In this document: in pieces, positions 53,992 through 62,353 of the stretch
Position numbering within the stretch: the first letter of the stretch is position 1
How the letters are laid out: every line of letters begins with the position of its first letter
NCBI GenBank assembly: GCA_039028975.1
Contig: JBCCHB010000063.1
Location: forward strand, 24,671-88,670
DNA length: 64,000 bases
Reading direction: 5' to 3'
From: JAHBNG01 sp039028975
GTDB lineage: Bacteria > Chloroflexota > Anaerolineae > Caldilineales > Caldilineaceae
Notes under the pieces: generated by a model
What the model saw: the letters and a program-made list of their open reading frames with translations, nothing else
What the model was told of the DNA's origin: nothing
Databases searched by the model: none
Position numbers and translations under genes: made by a program

Positions 53992-56900
53992 ATGATATCA
54001 ACGTTTTTCTTATCTTCTACCCTGCGCCGGTCGGCGACCCCACCCCGTTCAAGTATCCCAATCTATCGACGTGTAGAACAAATCCTAATCGCCATTCTAC
54101 TCTGTACGTTCTCGCTCGCCATAACCACAATTCCGATTCTGGCTCAAGAGAGCAATACCCTACCTGTTGTTGCAGATTTTGAAGGCGGCATTCCGGCTGG
54201 ATTCGGCCCATACAATGACGCATTCGATGGCTCTGGCTCGGCCACAACTGTCTCTACTGATGTGGCAACCGAAGCACTGCCTGTTGTCCCAGGCAACAGC
54301 GCCAACACAGTAGCCTCAATTAGCTACGATATTGTAACCAGCGGCAGTTGGGGTGGTGGGCCTGGCTATGGTGGCGTTAATCATACCTTCTCTGCCGCCC
54401 AAGACTGGAGCAGCTATGATGGATTGGCGCTCTGGCTCAAAGGAGGGAATAGTGGCCTTACTTTCCAGGTCGAAATCTCTGATAATGGTCCAGATGCCAT
54501 CGGTGCCGAACGATTCGACTATGAGTTTGTCGATGACTTTGTGGGATGGAACTATTTTGCCATTCCCTTTGCAGACTTCACCCGGGCCATTGACTTTCAG
54601 CCACCTAGTGCACCCGATGATGGATTGACCCTGACCCAAGTCTACGGTTATGCTATTGTGCTTGCCCCAGGTGCTGGTTCACTCTCTCTAGATCAGATTA
54701 CGCTCTTCAACACACCCGTCTCTTTAGCTGATTTTGATGAGGGATTGCCCGGCGGATTCGCCCCCTATAACGATGCATTCGACGGTTCCGGCTCCGCAAC
54801 CACGGTTACACAAGAGTCCGCAACCACAGAGCTCCCTACGCTCCCAGCCAAGGCGGACAATGTTGGGGTCCTGGTCACCTATGATATTGTCACCAGTGGC
54901 TCTTGGGGCGGTGGCCCCGGTTATGGTGGCGTCAATCACACTTTTGCATCGCCAATGGATTGGAGTGATCGAAACGGCATAAGTCTCTGGTTCAAGGGCA
55001 GTAATTCGGGACTTACCTTCCAAGTTGAAATCTCGGACAACGGTCCAGATGCCATTGGCGCCGAGCGTTTCGATTATGAATTTGTGGATGATTCCACCGA
55101 CTGGAAACGCTTTCAAATTCCCTTTAGCGCCTTTACCCGGGCAGTTGACTTCCAACCCCCTGGTGCACCTGACGATGGCTTTACCCTGACTCAAGTTTTC
55201 GGCTATTCGATTGTTCTGGCCCCGGGAGCTGGTTCATTTCATATGGATGAAGTGGCTCTATTTGGTGCGCCTATCGAATTGAAAGTCGGGTTTGAATCTG
55301 CAGACGCAAGCGTCACCGAGGGTGAGAGCGCAACGATCAATGTCGTTCTGAATCAAGCTTCAGAAGAGATGGTCCAGGTAGACTACGATACCGAAGCAGG
55401 AACTGCCCTGCCCGGAAGCGACTATGTTGATGTAACCAATACGCTGAATTTCGCCCCTGGTGAAACAGTCAAAACCATTACCATTGAGACGTTGGATGAT
55501 CTGGAGCAAGAGGGAGATGAATCGTTAACGGTTAACCTGAATGGCCCTGTCAACGCCATAATGGGTAGCATTAGTGATTTAACCCTTACCATCAAGGACA
55601 ATGAAGAGACCACCCCAGGCAACGTTGATTTGGTGGAAGACTTTGAGTCGGGGTTGTCTGAAGGAAGCGATGGCGATGGCATTCCCGTGGGCTGGTTCAC
55701 GGCTCAATCCGCGGATACCACCATCTCGTTTATGACCAATGACGCGCCACCTGAGCCGGTTCCTGGGAAAGCAGAACCGAATAATGTACTTCAGATGGAC
55801 TTTGATGTAGCCGCATGGGGCGTAATCATTCACAACTTTACCAACGAGGCTGCAGATACCTGGACAAACCAGGACTGGGGCCAGTATGAGGGCATCGGCT
55901 TTTGGCTCTACGGTCAAAACAGCAATGTGGACTTCTTTATTGACCTGCTCGACAACCGTGGCGCTGGCTCCACCACGGATGATGCCGAGCGATACACCAT
56001 TACCTTTAAGGATGATTTCTCTGGCTGGAAGTATCTAGAATTCCCCTTCGCCAGCTTCACCCGCAAGGATGTGGGCAATGCCGCCCCCAACGATGGGTTA
56101 ACCCTGACAGAAATGCATGGCTGGGCCATCGGTACCCTGGCCACAGATGGTGTCACCACCTTCTATATGGATGACCTAGGTCTGGTTGTGCGTGAAGATG
56201 TAGTGGAGGGTTTTGAGACACCTCTGGCTGCCGGTGCAGACGAAAATGGTGTTCTCATCGGCTGGTTTACGGCCCAAGATGCTGGAAGCACAGTCTCCTT
56301 TGCAACCACAGACTCGCCACCGGCTGCCGTGCCCGGCATAGACGCTCCCAACAGCGTCCTCTCTATGGAGTTTGATGTCACTGGCTTCGGTGTGGTGATT
56401 CATAATTTTGAAAATGAGACGGTCGATACATGGATCTCTCAAGATTGGCTCTCCTACCAGGGCATGGCCTTCTGGCTCTATGGGCAGAACAGCGGCACGT
56501 CCCTCTTTATCGACATCATTGACAATCGCACTGCAGGGTCCACTGGCGACGATGCAGAACGCTACACTATCACGTTACAAGATGACTTCTCTGGCTGGCA
56601 GTACTTTGAAGTGCCCTTTGCGGACTTTACCCGCAAGGATATCGGCAATGGCGCACCCAATGATGGCTTGACCCTCAGCGAGGTCTACGGTTGGGCCTTC
56701 GGCACGCTGACTACGCCGGGCGCAACCACCTACTATATGGATAATGTAACCCTCTACGGTAACTCTGGCGCGGACCGCCCGCTGGAAGTCGCCTTTGGGA
56801 CCAACGCCTTCACCGTCAACGAAGATGAAATGGCCGAGATACTGGTCACTTTGAGTAAGCCTGCCGAAGATGAGGTACAGGTTTCCTACGCCACGTCGGA

Positions 56901-59900
56901 CCGCTCCAACCGTACCGCAACGGAAGAAGATTCGGCGACTGCGGATCGAGACTATCTGGCCACCAGCGGCGTATTGACCTTTGCACCCGGTGAGACAGAA
57001 ACGAGTTTCATGGTTGAAATTCTGGATGATGCCAAAGATGAAGTCAATGAGACCATCATCCTTAATCTATCCGATCCGGTCAATGCCGACCTGGGCTTTG
57101 TGGACGAGTCAACCATCAGCATTATTGACAACGATCCCTTTGATCCAGCCTTGGTTGATGACTTTGAACTCTTCCCCTATCAATTTGACGTTACTGGTGA
57201 TGAAAACAGTGAGGTAACCATTGGTATCAGCGAAATTGCTTCTGGGGATACCATGGCGCTGCCAGGCCAAGGCCTCTATGAAAAGGTCATGGACGTTACC
57301 TTTGATAGCACACAGGGGGAAGCCAGCCTCCACAACAACTTCCCGCAAGCTACTGATTGGAGCGGCTATGATGGCATCAGCTTCTGGTACAAGGGCAGCA
57401 ATACTGGCCAAACTCACACCCTACAGCTTCTCGATAACCAGGTCGCCGATCCTGGCCCTGGCGGCTGGACATTGACCTGGAGTGACGAGTTTGATGGCCC
57501 GGCTGGCATGCCAGCGAACCCGGATACCTGGACCTACGAAACTGGTGGCTGGGGCTGGGGCAATGCTGAGTTCCAATATTACACAGACAGCACGGACAAC
57601 GCAGCCATGGACGGCAACGGCAACTTGGTCATCACAACCCGTGAGATCGATGCCGCCACCACCGATCTGGAATGTTGGTATGGACCCTGTACCCACACCT
57701 CAGCTCGCTTGATTAGCGAAAACAAGATGGAATTGGCCTACGGTCGGGTCGAGTCACGTTTGCTGGTCCCTCAGGGGACCGGCATCTGGCCCGCCTTCTG
57801 GATGTTAGGCGCGGACTTCCGCGAGGTTGGTTGGCCCCAGACGGGTGAGATCGACATCATGGAATTTGTGGGTCGCATTCCCCAAGAGATCTTTGGAACC
57901 ATTCACGGGCCAGGATATTCGGGAGGCGCTAGCTTTGGCGGCATCTACGATCTAGGTGAGGATGTCTTTAATGACTACCATACCTTTGCTGTTGAATGGC
58001 AGCCCGGTCAGATTAACTGGTTTTTCGACGGCATTCAGTATCATAGCGCGGTTCCAGCCGATGTGGAACCCAATGAGTGGGTCTTTGAACATCCCTTCTT
58101 TATGATTCTCAATACGGCTGTAGGCGGCAACTTCGGCGGCGATTTGGGGCCTGATTTAGTCTTCCCCCAAGAGTACAAGGTTGACTATGTACGGGTCTAC
58201 CAAGCGCCAGATACGGCAGAGCGCTTTGAGACCACCTTTGTGGATGATTTCCAAGGATGGCAGCAGATCACGTTGCCCTTCTCTGCCTTCAGTCGCAGTG
58301 CCAATCAGCCAGCAGGTGCACCTGATGATGGCTTAACCCTGAGTGAGATGCACGGTTATGGTTTTGCTCTGGCGCCGAATAGCAGCGGTGCGTTCTCGGT
58401 TGATCAAGTTCGCTTGATGACCCCGCCTGTTGTCTGTCGTGATGCCATCACCGTCATGAATAATGCCGATGCCGGAGAGGGTTCCTTACGTGATGCCCTT
58501 GCCAACCTCTGTGAAAATGGTACCATTTCCTTCGATGCAAGCTTGGCAGGCAGCACCATCGCCCTCACATCGGGCCCATTGGTCGTCAGCCAACCCGCCA
58601 GCATCGATGCCTCAGCCGTGCCAGGATTGACCATTAGCGGTGGCGGTACGGACCGTGTCTTCATCGTCGATGCTGGTGTAGAAGCAACCATTATGGGCGT
58701 AACCATTACCGACGGCTACGGTTTTGATCTGGCTGGTGGTATCCTCAACAATGGCACGCTGACCCTGAGCATGAGCACAGTCATGAACAATCTGGTTGAC
58801 GCCACAGCCAACGACTTCTGGAAAGGTGGAGGTGGTATCTACAATGGTGAGAACAGTACCCTTAACCTACTTGATAGCACCGTCAAGGACAATTCAACGG
58901 TTCTGGTCGATGGCGCTGGCATTTACGGCTTCTTTGGCAGCACCATCAACATAATGGGTAGCACCATTAGTGGCAATGTAGCAGGAAACGTAGGCGGTGG
59001 CCTCCGTACGCTGGGCAATGGTGAAATTAGCAACAGTACCCTCAGCGGCAATACCTCAGTCTGGCACGGTGGCGCACTCTTCCACACAGACGGTGTGATG
59101 GCAATTGTTCATAGCACCATCGTCGAAAACATTGCCCCCGCCGATACGAGCGGTGGACTCTTCGTTGGAACGTTTGGCGAAAGTGCCCCTGATCTGACGC
59201 TCACCAACTCGATTGTGGCCAACAATGACGGTGCTCAATGTTTCATTGGCTTCTTTGGCCCTGGCGTTCCCGAACTCTTCTCTGGTGGTGGGAACTTAGC
59301 AAGCGATGCGACTTGTAACCCAACCGGCCCTGGCGATCTGGTCGATACCGATCCGCTGGTTGGCTTACTCGCTGACAATGGCGGCAAGACAGCTACTCAT
59401 GCCCTAATGGATGACAGCCCAGCAATCGATGCGGCCAACCAGGATGCCTGTCTAACAGTCGATCAACGTAACGAGGCGCGACCGATGGGCAATGGCTGCG
59501 ATATCGGTGCCTTTGAGGCCGAGGTAACTGCCGTAGAGCCATTTGCTACCTGTGGCGGTTACAATGTCTTTAAGATCAAAGCTGGGGTCTATGAGGCACC
59601 GGACTTTGCCGGCAACCTAGTTGTTGGTACGTACCGCGATGATTGGCTCACAGGTACGCATGGGCCGGATCTAATTCTTGGCTTAGGTGGTCATGATGAT
59701 ATCTTTGGCTGGCGCGGCGATGACGTTATCTGCGGCGGTTACGGTTTCGATTTCATCAATGGAAACGAGGGTGACGACACGATCTTTGGTGACGACCGGG
59801 CCGACAGACTTGTCGGTGGTCCTGGCAACGATACGCTCTACGGTGGCGGAGGCTGGGACGACCTGCTGGGTGGTCTTGACGACGACATCCTCTATGGCGG

Positions 59901-60219
59901 CCCAGGATACGATGTGTTGCTAGGCGACCGCGGTGAGGATGAGCTCTTTGGTGGCGATGGTCCCGATGATCTCTTTGGCAATCAAGGAGACGACGATCTA
60001 AATGGCGGTCAGGGAAACGATTCCTGCCAGGGCGGCTCTGGTAATGACACGCTCACTGAGTGTGAAGAGGTTTCTGCAGCCACCCTTCAGCCAGAGGCTA
60101 ACGATATGACGGATATGGATGTAGAGGCGGCGCTGCGCAGTAATGACGGTCCGAATGGCGAACATGTGATTGAGCAACGTATTCTGGATCTCTACTTGCC
60201 TATGCTTATCGGCAATTAG
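53992..60219 (+). CDS. Giant secreted GH16 beta-glucanase with CBM11/CIA30-like, Calx-beta, beta-helix and RTX regions
   Basis: A 2075-aa protein. An N-terminal signal segment (about 28-50; ILIAILLCTFSLAITTIPIL) is followed by carbohydrate-binding-like repeats 1 (60-241) and 2 (243-425), Calx-beta 1 (427-541), repeats 3 (545-730) and 4 (736-921), and Calx-beta 2 (927-1048). Repeat 5 (about 1057-1477) is interrupted by a GH16 catalytic domain at about 1159-1405. The GH16 active-site motif is E1286-I-D-I-M-E1291, the laminarinase-type nucleophile and acid/base pair. Then come a choice-of-anchor Q/parallel beta-helix region (about 1484-1843), RTX-like GGxGxD repeats (about 1884-2026) and a final DLYLPMLIGN. 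It probably hydrolyses beta-1,3- or mixed-linked glucans outside the cell, with calcium-stabilised accessory domains. AAGGAG before the ATG supports the start. Confidence 0.92.
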   Translation: MISTFFLSSTLRRSATPPRSSIPIYRRVEQILIAILLCTFSLAITTIPILAQESNTLPVVADFEGGIPAGFGPYNDAFDGSGSATTVSTDVATEALPVVPGNSANTVASISYDIVTSGSWGGGPGYGGVNHTFSAAQDWSSYDGLALWLKGGNSGLTFQVEISDNGPDAIGAERFDYEFVDDFVGWNYFAIPFADFTRAIDFQPPSAPDDGLTLTQVYGYAIVLAPGAGSLSLDQITLFNTPVSLADFDEGLPGGFAPYNDAFDGSGSATTVTQESATTELPTLPAKADNVGVLVTYDIVTSGSWGGGPGYGGVNHTFASPMDWSDRNGISLWFKGSNSGLTFQVEISDNGPDAIGAERFDYEFVDDSTDWKRFQIPFSAFTRAVDFQPPGAPDDGFTLTQVFGYSIVLAPGAGSFHMDEVALFGAPIELKVGFESADASVTEGESATINVVLNQASEEMVQVDYDTEAGTALPGSDYVDVTNTLNFAPGETVKTITIETLDDLEQEGDESLTVNLNGPVNAIMGSISDLTLTIKDNEETTPGNVDLVEDFESGLSEGSDGDGIPVGWFTAQSADTTISFMTNDAPPEPVPGKAEPNNVLQMDFDVAAWGVIIHNFTNEAADTWTNQDWGQYEGIGFWLYGQNSNVDFFIDLLDNRGAGSTTDDAERYTITFKDDFSGWKYLEFPFASFTRKDVGNAAPNDGLTLTEMHGWAIGTLATDGVTTFYMDDLGLVVREDVVEGFETPLAAGADENGVLIGWFTAQDAGSTVSFATTDSPPAAVPGIDAPNSVLSMEFDVTGFGVVIHNFENETVDTWISQDWLSYQGMAFWLYGQNSGTSLFIDIIDNRTAGSTGDDAERYTITLQDDFSGWQYFEVPFADFTRKDIGNGAPNDGLTLSEVYGWAFGTLTTPGATTYYMDNVTLYGNSGADRPLEVAFGTNAFTVNEDEMAEILVTLSKPAEDEVQVSYATSDRSNRTATEEDSATADRDYLATSGVLTFAPGETETSFMVEILDDAKDEVNETIILNLSDPVNADLGFVDESTISIIDNDPFDPALVDDFELFPYQFDVTGDENSEVTIGISEIASGDTMALPGQGLYEKVMDVTFDSTQGEASLHNNFPQATDWSGYDGISFWYKGSNTGQTHTLQLLDNQVADPGPGGWTLTWSDEFDGPAGMPANPDTWTYETGGWGWGNAEFQYYTDSTDNAAMDGNGNLVITTREIDAATTDLECWYGPCTHTSARLISENKMELAYGRVESRLLVPQGTGIWPAFWMLGADFREVGWPQTGEIDIMEFVGRIPQEIFGTIHGPGYSGGASFGGIYDLGEDVFNDYHTFAVEWQPGQINWFFDGIQYHSAVPADVEPNEWVFEHPFFMILNTAVGGNFGGDLGPDLVFPQEYKVDYVRVYQAPDTAERFETTFVDDFQGWQQITLPFSAFSRSANQPAGAPDDGLTLSEMHGYGFALAPNSSGAFSVDQVRLMTPPVVCRDAITVMNNADAGEGSLRDALANLCENGTISFDASLAGSTIALTSGPLVVSQPASIDASAVPGLTISGGGTDRVFIVDAGVEATIMGVTITDGYGFDLAGGILNNGTLTLSMSTVMNNLVDATANDFWKGGGGIYNGENSTLNLLDSTVKDNSTVLVDGAGIYGFFGSTINIMGSTISGNVAGNVGGGLRTLGNGEISNSTLSGNTSVWHGGALFHTDGVMAIVHSTIVENIAPADTSGGLFVGTFGESAPDLTLTNSIVANNDGAQCFIGFFGPGVPELFSGGGNLASDATCNPTGPGDLVDTDPLVGLLADNGGKTATHALMDDSPAIDAANQDACLTVDQRNEARPMGNGCDIGAFEAEVTAVEPFATCGGYNVFKIKAGVYEAPDFAGNLVVGTYRDDWLTGTHGPDLILGLGGHDDIFGWRGDDVICGGYGFDFINGNEGDDTIFGDDRADRLVGGPGNDTLYGGGGWDDLLGGLDDDILYGGPGYDVLLGDRGEDELFGGDGPDDLFGNQGDDDLNGGQGNDSCQGGSGNDTLTECEEVSAATLQPEANDMTDMDVEAALRSNDGPNGEHVIEQRILDLYLPMLIGN

Positions 60220-60341
60220 GGGCCGTATAACGATGGTTGTGTAAAAGGCGAAATAGAGGACGTGTCCGTTCAGAACGCCTGGAATTTTACACAGAATTCG
60301 TTATATTATCCAATGAGGGCTGGGGAATTCATAACAAGTGG

Positions 60342-60564
60342 TATACTGCGGTGGCTTTGAAATTAGGTGTTTTCCCAAGCTTTACCTAAGCTTTCTGAAT
60401 AGTCATTCTGTTTGGTTACAGTCACTTGCGACGAAGAATTCCAAGGTAGTTGTGCCGAGAAATACAGATTCTTCAGTCGCTCCGCTCGTTCAGAATGACA
60501 CGCTTGTACCCTTTTCAGACAGCTTCTGAGAGATCAAGCACCCGTATTCAAACGGGGCAGAGTA
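60342..60564 (+). repeat. R2 palindromic element split by an R3 insertion
   Basis: Left part 60342-60387 (46 bp; TATACTGCGGTGGCTTTGAAA...) and right part 60526-60564 (39 bp; ...TATTCAAACGGGGCAGAGTA) align with the two halves of the intact 85-bp copy at 112-196. 46 + 39 = 85. The intervening 138 bp is an R3 copy. Confidence 0.75.
60388..60525 (+). repeat. Terminal-inverted-repeat element, family R3, copy 2 (nested)
   Basis: Starts AAGCTTTCTGAATAGTCATT and ends TTTTCAGACAGCTT, complementary ends as in 24656-24815. It also shares CAGATTCTTCAGTCGCTCCG and CAGAATGAC with that copy. Inserted in an R2 element. Confidence 0.75.
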
Positions 60565-60758
60565 ATGTAGTTCACAGAAAGTAGAAGAAGGGCCAGAAGT
60601 TTGCTTCTGGTTCTTCCAGCCTTCCAAGAATCGCTCATTCTAACCTTGCTACCCAGAATCTTGGGCAATTTAATCTGAGAGCGTTGAAGCTGAAAATTAA
60701 TGCTGACAACGTTGGGATTGGTTTGGTTGAATAATGGGCAATAAGTCTTGAGCAACAA

Positions 60759-60792
60759 AAAAACGGACCTTTCGAGAAGGTCCGTTTTTCTA
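60759..60792 (-). terminator. recA Rho-independent terminator
   Basis: An 11-bp stem AAACGGACCTT (60761-60771) / AAGGTCCGTTT (60777-60787) with a 5-base loop. In the recA direction it is followed by a T-run (complement of the A-run at 60757-60763). It starts 24 bp after the recA stop. Confidence 0.9.
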
Positions 60793-60815
60793 TTTCAATC
60801 AAGTTGGCGAGGGGG

Positions 60816-62087
60816 CTATGCGGCTACTTTGACTTGGTCTGCACTCTCTGAAGGCGTATCGGCTGCTGCTTCGGTTGATGCATTGTCACTTGATGCGCCA
60901 TCAGATGAAGATGCCTCAATCAACATGCTTTCCTCACTATCAGCCGCGGCGGCTTTGGCTTTACGACCTCTCTTGGTTTTAGGCTTACTGCTACTTTCGA
61001 CTTCCTCGCCATCGGTTGAATCGCTAGAAGCAAAGGCTGCGTCAGCGGCTGGCACGAAATTGACAGGTAAGCCGAACTGCTCTCGAATCAACCCATCGAT
61101 GGTCTGAGCCATATCGATATTTTCGTCTAAGAATTGCTTGGCATTTTCACGACCTTGACCCAAGCGGGTATCGTTGTAGTTATAGAAGCTACCCCGCTTA
61201 TCAATAAGACCCTGCTCAACACCCAAGTCAATCAAATCGCCGGAAGTGCTGATGCCTTCGTTATACATGATGTCAAACTCGGCAACTTTAAAGGGAGGGG
61301 CGACCTTGTTCTTCTTGACCGTGACGCGGGTGCGATTACCAATGACGTCAGTTCCTTGTTTGATGGACTGAATACGGCGAATATCCATACGAACGCTGGC
61401 ATAGAACTTAAGCGCCATACCGCCAGATGTCGTCTCCGGGCTGCCAAACATCACGCCAATCTTTTGACGCAACTGGTTCGTAAACATCATACAGGTGTCG
61501 CTGGTCTTGACTACACCCGTCAATTTACGGAGAGCCTGGCTCATTAATCGAGCTTGAAGACCCACGTGGCTATCACCCATCTCTCCTTCAATTTCTGCCC
61601 GAGGAACTAGTGCAGCCACACTATCTAGCACAACAACATCCATGGCGCCAGAACGAACCAGGGCTTCGGTAATTTCCAATGCTTGTTCACCTGTGTCGGG
61701 CTGACTGATGTAGAGGTTTTCTACATCAACACCAATTTTAGCCGCATAGACAGGATCCAGCGCGTGCTCGACATCCACAAAGCCACAGATTCCACCTGCT
61801 TTTTGTGCTTCAGCAATCACGTGGAGACAAATGGTGGTTTTACCTGAACTTTCAGGGCCATAGATCTCTACAATACGCCCTTGGGGAACGCCACCAACAC
61901 CCAGAGCAATATCTAAGCTTAGGCTCCCTGTGGCAATCGACTCAATGTTCAGCCGGGTTGCATCGCCTAGCTTCATCACCACACCATCGCCAAACTTCTT
62001 GTTTAGGTTGACGAGAGTGGTCTCTAGGGCTTTCTGTTTTCCAGCTACTTCTGCGCTCATTTTGTTATCTTTTTTGCTAGCGCTCAT
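60816..62087 (-). CDS. recA: RecA recombinase
   Basis: A 423-aa RecA. Walker A GPESSGKTT is at 77-85, Walker B VVVLDS at 151-156; DNA-binding loop regions are recognisable in VPRAEIEGEMGDSHVGLQAR and in FTNQLRQKIGVMFGSPETTS. It drives strand exchange and LexA self-cleavage in the SOS response. The C-terminal tail after about residue 355 is long (about 65 aa), with a basic KPKTKRGRKAK patch followed by a Ser/Ala/Glu/Asp-rich acidic stretch; E. coli RecA (353 aa) has a shorter acidic tail. AAGGAG lies before the ATG at 62087. A LexA-type box lies upstream at 62299 and a terminator downstream. Confidence 0.98.
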   Translation of the reverse strand: MSASKKDNKMSAEVAGKQKALETTLVNLNKKFGDGVVMKLGDATRLNIESIATGSLSLDIALGVGGVPQGRIVEIYGPESSGKTTICLHVIAEAQKAGGICGFVDVEHALDPVYAAKIGVDVENLYISQPDTGEQALEITEALVRSGAMDVVVLDSVAALVPRAEIEGEMGDSHVGLQARLMSQALRKLTGVVKTSDTCMMFTNQLRQKIGVMFGSPETTSGGMALKFYASVRMDIRRIQSIKQGTDVIGNRTRVTVKKNKVAPPFKVAEFDIMYNEGISTSGDLIDLGVEQGLIDKRGSFYNYNDTRLGQGRENAKQFLDENIDMAQTIDGLIREQFGLPVNFVPAADAAFASSDSTDGEEVESSSKPKTKRGRKAKAAAADSEESMLIEASSSDGASSDNASTEAAADTPSESADQVKVAA

Positions 62088-62145
62088 AAGGTCTCCTTGT
62101 TTCTATTCGGCGTGCATGTATCTTGAGCCTGCCTAATAAGTGTCG

Positions 62146-62200
62146 GTAGTCAGTAGTCCGCAGTCGTTTAGTCCAAAGTCGGCTCTATCGATGTCATTCC
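62146..62200 (+). repeat. Dispersed repeat, family R5, copy upstream of recA
   Basis: CAGTAGTCCGCAGTC, then AAAGTCGGCTCT and CGATGTCATT, matching 24502-24560. It lies between the recA start and its LexA-type box. Confidence 0.6.
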
Positions 62201-62298
62201 TATTGCGGTGTACTGAGTGTTAAATAATACCTGCTGACCGTTTCTGAATCAGAAAAGTGTACATATAAACGTACATGAGTAATTTTGTTGAGCAAGCG

Positions 62299-62310
62299 GA
62301 ACGAATGTTC
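62299..62310 (-). promoter_or_regulatory. LexA (SOS) box upstream of recA, Gram-positive type
   Basis: GAACGAATGTTC, a GAAC-N4-GTTC palindrome that fits the B. subtilis-type consensus CGAACRNRYGTTYC at nearly all positions. It lies 212 bp before the recA start and 44 bp past the end of the MATE gene, so recA is the only sensible target. The long leader implies a promoter near the box. Confidence 0.7.
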
Positions 62311-62353
62311 TCATTGTAGCTCATCTGTTCCATTTTGTCAAGTATATCTATAG

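Larger units (their letters stand above)
60220..60760. other. Intergenic region with nested repeats
   Basis: It contains the R2 element 60342-60564 interrupted by R3 at 60388-60525. The rest (60565-60760) has no recognised feature except the recA terminator at its right end. Confidence 0.6.

Noticed and set aside
59640..60070. DNA-level tandem repeat as an independent element
   Set aside because: The periodicity comes from the RTX-like protein repeats (GGxGxD) in the reading frame of the 2075-aa protein.
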